64,000 nucleotides of DNA from Siniperca chuatsi (Eukaryota > Chordata > Actinopteri > Centrarchiformes > Sinipercidae), in assembly GCF_020085105.1 (NCBI RefSeq), contig NC_058053.1:17878388-17942387 (forward strand), given 5' to 3'. The notes beneath the pieces were generated by a model. That model saw only the letters and a list, made by a program, of their open reading frames with translations, was not told the DNA's origin and did no database searches. The position numbers were made by a program, and so were the translations under genes. Below, one piece after another: positions 59,326 through 64,000 of the stretch (positions within the stretch are counted from its first letter, which is position 1; each line of letters opens with the position of its first letter).

Positions 59326-59927
59326 TGTTGTTTAAATTTTGATGTGTTAACTGTAGATGACTCTACTACACTTGACTTTAAGAACTCTTTGACAACATTC
59401 CTGTTCACAGTTTAAAAATAATAATAAAGGATTATGAAGGATCCTCGCCACCTCATCAATGGACTATTCCAGCGTCTGTGCTCATGTTCACGTCAGGATT
59501 GATGGTAGAAATGGAAAAGATTCCCATGTTAATAACTTGCAAGCGTTCACGTCGTCAAGATAGTTGTATGATTACAGAGTTAGTTGGTTGATTAAATTAC
59601 TGGGTATTGACAATATACACCATCTCCATTAAATTTGGGTTACATTACACTGAATGATGTGGCTGGTGTTAGGGTCGATATTTGTTTTGTTTACAGGCAC
59701 TTACACATTATTAAGTGCCAAGTCGGATATATCAGAGCTCAAGTAGGAAACTCGTAATTAAGATAACTCTGAAATGCCTCCGTCTGAGACTCAGAAAACG
59801 CTTCTTTGCTCAGGATGCTGTCTTCTGACCTCTGTGTATCCTGCGCCTTGTATTGCATTGCCCTGTGACTTATATTTTTATATGCTGAAAATTGCAGAGC
59901 TCACGTATAAACCAGGCCACTATGCAC
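59326..59927. other. Intergenic stretch without recognised features
   Basis: No exon or repeat family recognised. Confidence 0.45.
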
Positions 59928-60180
59928 TTTCAGAAATACTTTATTGATCCCCGAGGGGAAACTCTTTAGTACTTTAATACTGATATTACATATATTTATA
60001 GTTTTTATTTTGAATTTCTATCATTTTTATATATTTTTCTGATTCTTGTTTATAATCTTATTCTAATTGTTACTTTTTAATGCACACTCATCCTTTAGCA
60101 CAGCCTTATGCAAATCTGCATTTCACTGCAGGTATTGGAATAAGCATGTGACCTCTGAATCTGTGAATCTAATGATCCAT
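59928..60180 (-). mobile_element. LINE 3' end, possibly Rex1/Babar-like
   Basis: TTTCAGAAATACTTTATTGA, TCCCCGAGGGGAAACTCTTT: the same tail as at 19544, same orientation, but without the tandem CAGAAT units. The AT-rich part up to about 60180 may belong to it. Confidence 0.55.
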
Positions 60181-62989
60181 ATGTTGAAGAAATGTGAATT
60201 CAGTCCGCAGAATGTCCATAATAGTGATGCTGTTTCTTAAATAGGCATTAATACTTGTCAATATTACTGGCAATCATCAGTAACAATAAAGACTACTAGT
60301 AATAATTCTAGTGCAACACAAGCTTCATTATGTATTCCTAAATACTGTTTTCATTTATCATATAATCATTTGATAGCTGCTTGACTAAGTTGCAAGGACG
60401 ATACAGAAGGAGAAAATACTGCACTAACAGACAAAACACTTTTTATTATGCCTCATCCTCTGCTACTAACTGATGACGAGGCACACCGATGATACACTGG
60501 CACCCTATGATAATGCTGTGACGCAGAGTGATGATGCACTGGACCCCGATGACCCTCCTGCTGGCTGGTTATTCATAAAACCGAGAACGGACAGGTGTCT
60601 GACATTTGACAGGAAAGGCTATGTGGGAGTCAAGTGACGCAACAGCAAAATGAGTAGCCAAACCATCCATGTGCCAAGTGAACTCTGCTGCTCTCCTCTC
60701 ACTGCTCGCTCATTATCTCCAGTTGCACAAGAGAAGAAGTGAAACTCCATTTAAATTCCTCACACAGCGTACAGCCTGTTCTAAATGTACAAGTGTGTTG
60801 ATTTGCTGCTCGCTACGTGTACAGATTTACAGTGTGAGGGGCCACTTCACTGACACATACACACATTTGCACATGCAACATATGGCTTGACATTTGGCAT
60901 ATGACCCTCAGGGGAGTTGCTCGTGAGGGTTCAGGAACACTGTGCATTTGACATCTAGCCGCCACAAACACATCAGTCATCAGCTGCTGCCTGCTGCGGA
61001 CGTGACGTTGTATTAACAAGCTTTTTGTAACACGCTCTCAACAACACTGTGTGACCATCTGATTTATAGATGTATGTATATGTGTGTGTGTTGTTGTTAT
61101 AGCATATTTCATGTTTGAATGTTGAGTGTTAAACAGAAAACAGACAACTCAAAAACACTAAATGTGAGAGGGCGTTGTACTTTTGTATGCAAGGAAACTT
61201 AATGTGCCTTACATAAGGATTAATACAATACATAAAAACAAATATACCGTACCTACCTAACACCGAAATGTAACTTCAAACAGAAATTATTTTTTATTTT
61301 TATGATCATCGACTTACGAAGATACACTTAGATTTTTGCTCCTTGCACTGCTGGCACGGCTTCAACAGCGACTAGACCTCCCTGCAGATTTTCAAATGAC
61401 TTTTACCTGACTGTTGATAAATTCTCAAACTGACCATCATAACATTATACTGGAAAATATGTACAACTAAATAGTGCTAAAATATATTGATATTTAAATG
61501 GACTAAATGATGTCCAACAACAAACATCTCCTCAGATGGGGGTTCTGTATATCAATGTAGTATCTTGCATCAAAGGATGCCCTGCCCAAATGGGCTTACA
61601 GGGCAGACTATCAATTTCCATGTACATAGGTGTGAGACCAAATATACAAATTATAGGAAAACATGAACAGTATATTCTGTATGCCTTCATACTTGACAAG
61701 CATCAAATAAACCGATCTCATATTATATGTATTATTCATTGCACATGATATGGGGCACATGTTGGGGCACATGACAGTCTAATGTTAGCATGACCGGACA
61801 GTGCCAATTAAACATAGTAACCTGTGTCCTGCAAAACCACACCCATCTGGGTAAAATACAAAGTTTTTAGGGAGCCCCGTTGGTGTACAGTGTATATATT
61901 GATCATATATTGAAGTAACAACTCATGTCAGTACAGAAATGCCAAAGATATATTCAAGGTAATTTAAAAACTGTCTCCATTACATACATACTCCACCAGT
62001 CCTGTCCTGTTTATTTTTCAACATAAAATGTTCAGTACATAACGTGGTCACAAATTTCTTTTTAAATGGCTATAGGCCAATATATCAACACAGAAATCCT
62101 GTATTGGTCAGGCTATTTCAAAAGCTGAGAAAGTTGAGCTGTGAACCGAAACCAGGCGTGCTGTCCTCTGAAACTCCAGGAAGTTGATTTCCACACTCGT
62201 ACTGTGTGTAAATTCAGCCAAAAACACATGTAACTTGAGCTGAGCTCTTTTATTTGCTTTGGTTAAAACTCTGGCAGCAGCTTTGTAAATTTGTTTATAT
62301 TGCTGTTATGTTTCATTTCTGTTGCTTACACTCACGTTTCTTCACCCACAGTTCTCTTTTTGCTTCCTTGAACCAATAACATGTTGTTTATTGTGACATA
62401 CACACAGCATTTTACACATAAAGGACTGTTCTTGGCAATCATTAAATACAATTGGGTGTCGTCGATGTACCAATGAAAATTAATATTGAGCTTGTGCATG
62501 ATAATAATAGTAGCATATGCAAACTAAAGAGTAGTGGACCTAGATTTGACTGTGACTGTCAGAGGTCGCATTTAAATCTAAACATACACTGACATCTGAT
62601 GTACTGACATTATCAGACTTATAGCAAGTTGATATACTGTTGTTTGCTTATGTAATCACAATGCAAAGATGATCCTTCCCACTGTGCTTCCACTTGGGCT
62701 TAAGCCTTCCTGAATTGTCCTTGGAGAAGTCAGTGTTTGTCTGTCTGTTGAGTATTCAGTATCCATCTCAGCGACAGATATATAGAGGTGATTCTGTTTA
62801 TAACTCTGCGAGGTTTGTTGTGTATCTGTGCATGTAAACTGAGCTTGAGGGTTGGGATAGTTAGAAACACAGGACTCAGTGTGGCCATTACAAGTCGTCC
62901 CTGAGCTCCCGCTGCTGCACAACTCTCTGCATGCATGAACAGAACAGGAGGAGCAGAGAAAAGTTAAATAAGGTGAGGAGATGCACGAG
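60181..62989. other. Intergenic stretch without recognised features
   Basis: No gene. A 129-codon open frame on the minus strand (62656-63045) is Cys-rich at its start but resembles nothing known and overlaps a repeat. Confidence 0.45.
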
Positions 62990-63115
62990 CAGCATTCCAA
63001 GGAGTATTCAGATCTTTTTCTTACATAAAAGCAGCAATACATCAAAAGTATTATCAGGAAAATGTACTTAAAGTATCAAAAGTAAAATTACTTGGCTCCT
63101 GTGAGTGTAGGTGGC
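62990..63115. mobile_element. Fragment of a teleost repeat with AAAGTA words
   Basis: AAAGTATTATCAGGAAAATG, TACTTAAAGTATCAAAAGTA: a dispersed fish repeat recognised from memory; single copy here, class unknown. Confidence 0.45.
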
Positions 63116-63155
63116 CAAGGTGGAACTAATTTACCACTTTATATACCATTGAGGG

Positions 63156-64000
63156 TAACAATTTACTTTAACCCCCTCATTAAGTATTTATGAGCACTAT
63201 TTTGGCATTTAATAAATGGTTTATAACACACTATAATGTAGTTGTATGCAGATACAAGGACATTTTAGGTGCATATTTATATACAGTATTAGTGTCAGCA
63301 ATTCTAACTAACTTCAATAATGACATATTTTTTATATTATTACAATTCTACTTTACTATATTGTCATTCATTATCTGTTTATACACCAGCATCCACTTAT
63401 GGGCACCCACACGAGGAGTTATAGTTGCTGACAAATACGTTAATATCTGCTTACAATTAATAATAATAATAATAATAATAAAACTTTATTTATAGAGCAC
63501 TTATCAAAACAAAGTACAAAGTGCTTCACAACAAGAAAAATTAAATACCACAGTGAATGACGAAATATAAAGAAATAAAACACATAAAATACACAAAAAC
63601 AATAAAATAAACAGTAAAAACAGACTTAAACGAAGACACTGACTCAGACAACCTAATTTCTTCGGGCAAGTTGTTCCAGAGTCTCGGGGCCCTGATAGCA
63701 AAAGCTCTGTCCCCCTTAGTTTTCATCCTGGACTCAGGAATAGACAGGAGACCCCTGCCCGAAGATCTCAAACTACGTGATGGTTCATACGGGATTACAA
63801 GGTCTAAAATATAATCTGGGGCCAGGCCATGAAGAGTCTTAAAAGTAATCAACAAGATCTTAAAATCAATCCTAAAACCAACAGGGAGCCAGTGTAAAGA
63901 GGCTAAAACAGGTGTGATGTGGTCATACTTCTTTACAATTACATTGTAGTGTTTTATAAACCACTTGTTAAATGTTTATACAGTGCTTATAAATACTAAA
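63156..64000. mobile_element. Inverted-repeat DNA element cut by the window edge
   Basis: Left arm 63178-63250 (TTAAGTATTTATGAGCACT, ATTTAATAAATGGTTTATAA, CACTATAATGTAGTTGTA) matches the reverse complement of the last bases of the window (TTTAGTATTTATAAGCACT, ATTTAACAAGTGGTTTATAA, CACTACAATGTAATTGTAA) at roughly 80%. The probable start GGGTAACAATTTACTTTA lies at 63153-63170; its counterpart should lie beyond 64000. A LINE has entered the right arm. No transposase seen. Confidence 0.7.
63459..63932 (-). pseudogene. 5'-truncated LINE inserted in the inverted-repeat arm
   Basis: On the minus strand it encodes the very end of a LINE ORF2 protein: LITFKTLHGLAPDYILDLV, RSSGRGLLSIPESR, RLWNNLPEEIR, SVSSFKS, then a stop, 3'UTR with GTGCTCTATAAATAAAG, and an (ATT)n tail. 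TTACAATT flanks it on both sides (63451-63458 and 63933-63940), the target-site duplication. The upstream in-frame bases code for further ORF2 residues up to the truncation at 63932. Non-functional. Confidence 0.8.

Noticed and set aside
62656..63045. 129-codon Cys-rich minus-strand frame
   Set aside because: No signal peptide of usual form, no family resemblance, no splice support, overlaps a dispersed repeat.

Overview
The window is vertebrate nuclear DNA, most likely from a percomorph teleost fish. Reasons: two multi-exon genes with GT-AG introns and vertebrate protein families, long AT-rich non-coding stretches, long (TA)n and (CA)n microsatellites, and a dense load of teleost-type repeats (an AFC/V-SINE-like tRNA-derived SINE with a Rex3-like tail, 3' ends of several LINE families, small inverted-repeat DNA elements). 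Nothing points to bacteria, phage or virus; there is no operon, CRISPR or plasmid feature.

Layout. (1) 1-1067: no recognisable gene. (2) 1068-16679, minus strand: ankrd10 (ankyrin repeat domain 10). Six coding exons were assembled by hand; five of the six coding boundaries are clear, while the exon 5 donor is uncertain. Four ankyrin repeats are followed by a bipartite nuclear localisation signal and a conserved last exon ending in YHGS. (3) 16680-48400: about 32 kb of intergenic DNA with no supportable host gene but many repeats, some nested and some carrying target-site duplications. (4) 48400-59330, plus strand: sik1 (salt-inducible kinase 1), with a CRE-rich promoter, a non-coding first exon, thirteen coding exons (49491-57057, 804 codons) and a 2.2-kb 3'UTR ending in AU-rich elements and AATAAA. 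(5) 59330-64000: intergenic repeats, ending in an inverted-repeat element whose right arm has been split by a truncated LINE.

The two genes are not a functional unit: they lie head to head, about 32 kb apart, on opposite strands. ankrd10 is probably a nuclear protein of poorly known function. sik1 encodes an LKB1-dependent AMPK-family kinase that restrains CREB/CRTC transcription; the CREs in its own promoter and the conserved PKA sites in its tail fit the known cAMP feedback loop.

I found no convincing undescribed gene system. The most interesting observations are a 42-bp TTAA-flanked perfect palindrome inserted in a LINE reading frame, the nested LINE in an inverted-repeat arm at the right edge, the CRE cluster of sik1, and the two possible C-termini of ankrd10. 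Repeat family names come from memory and need a database search.
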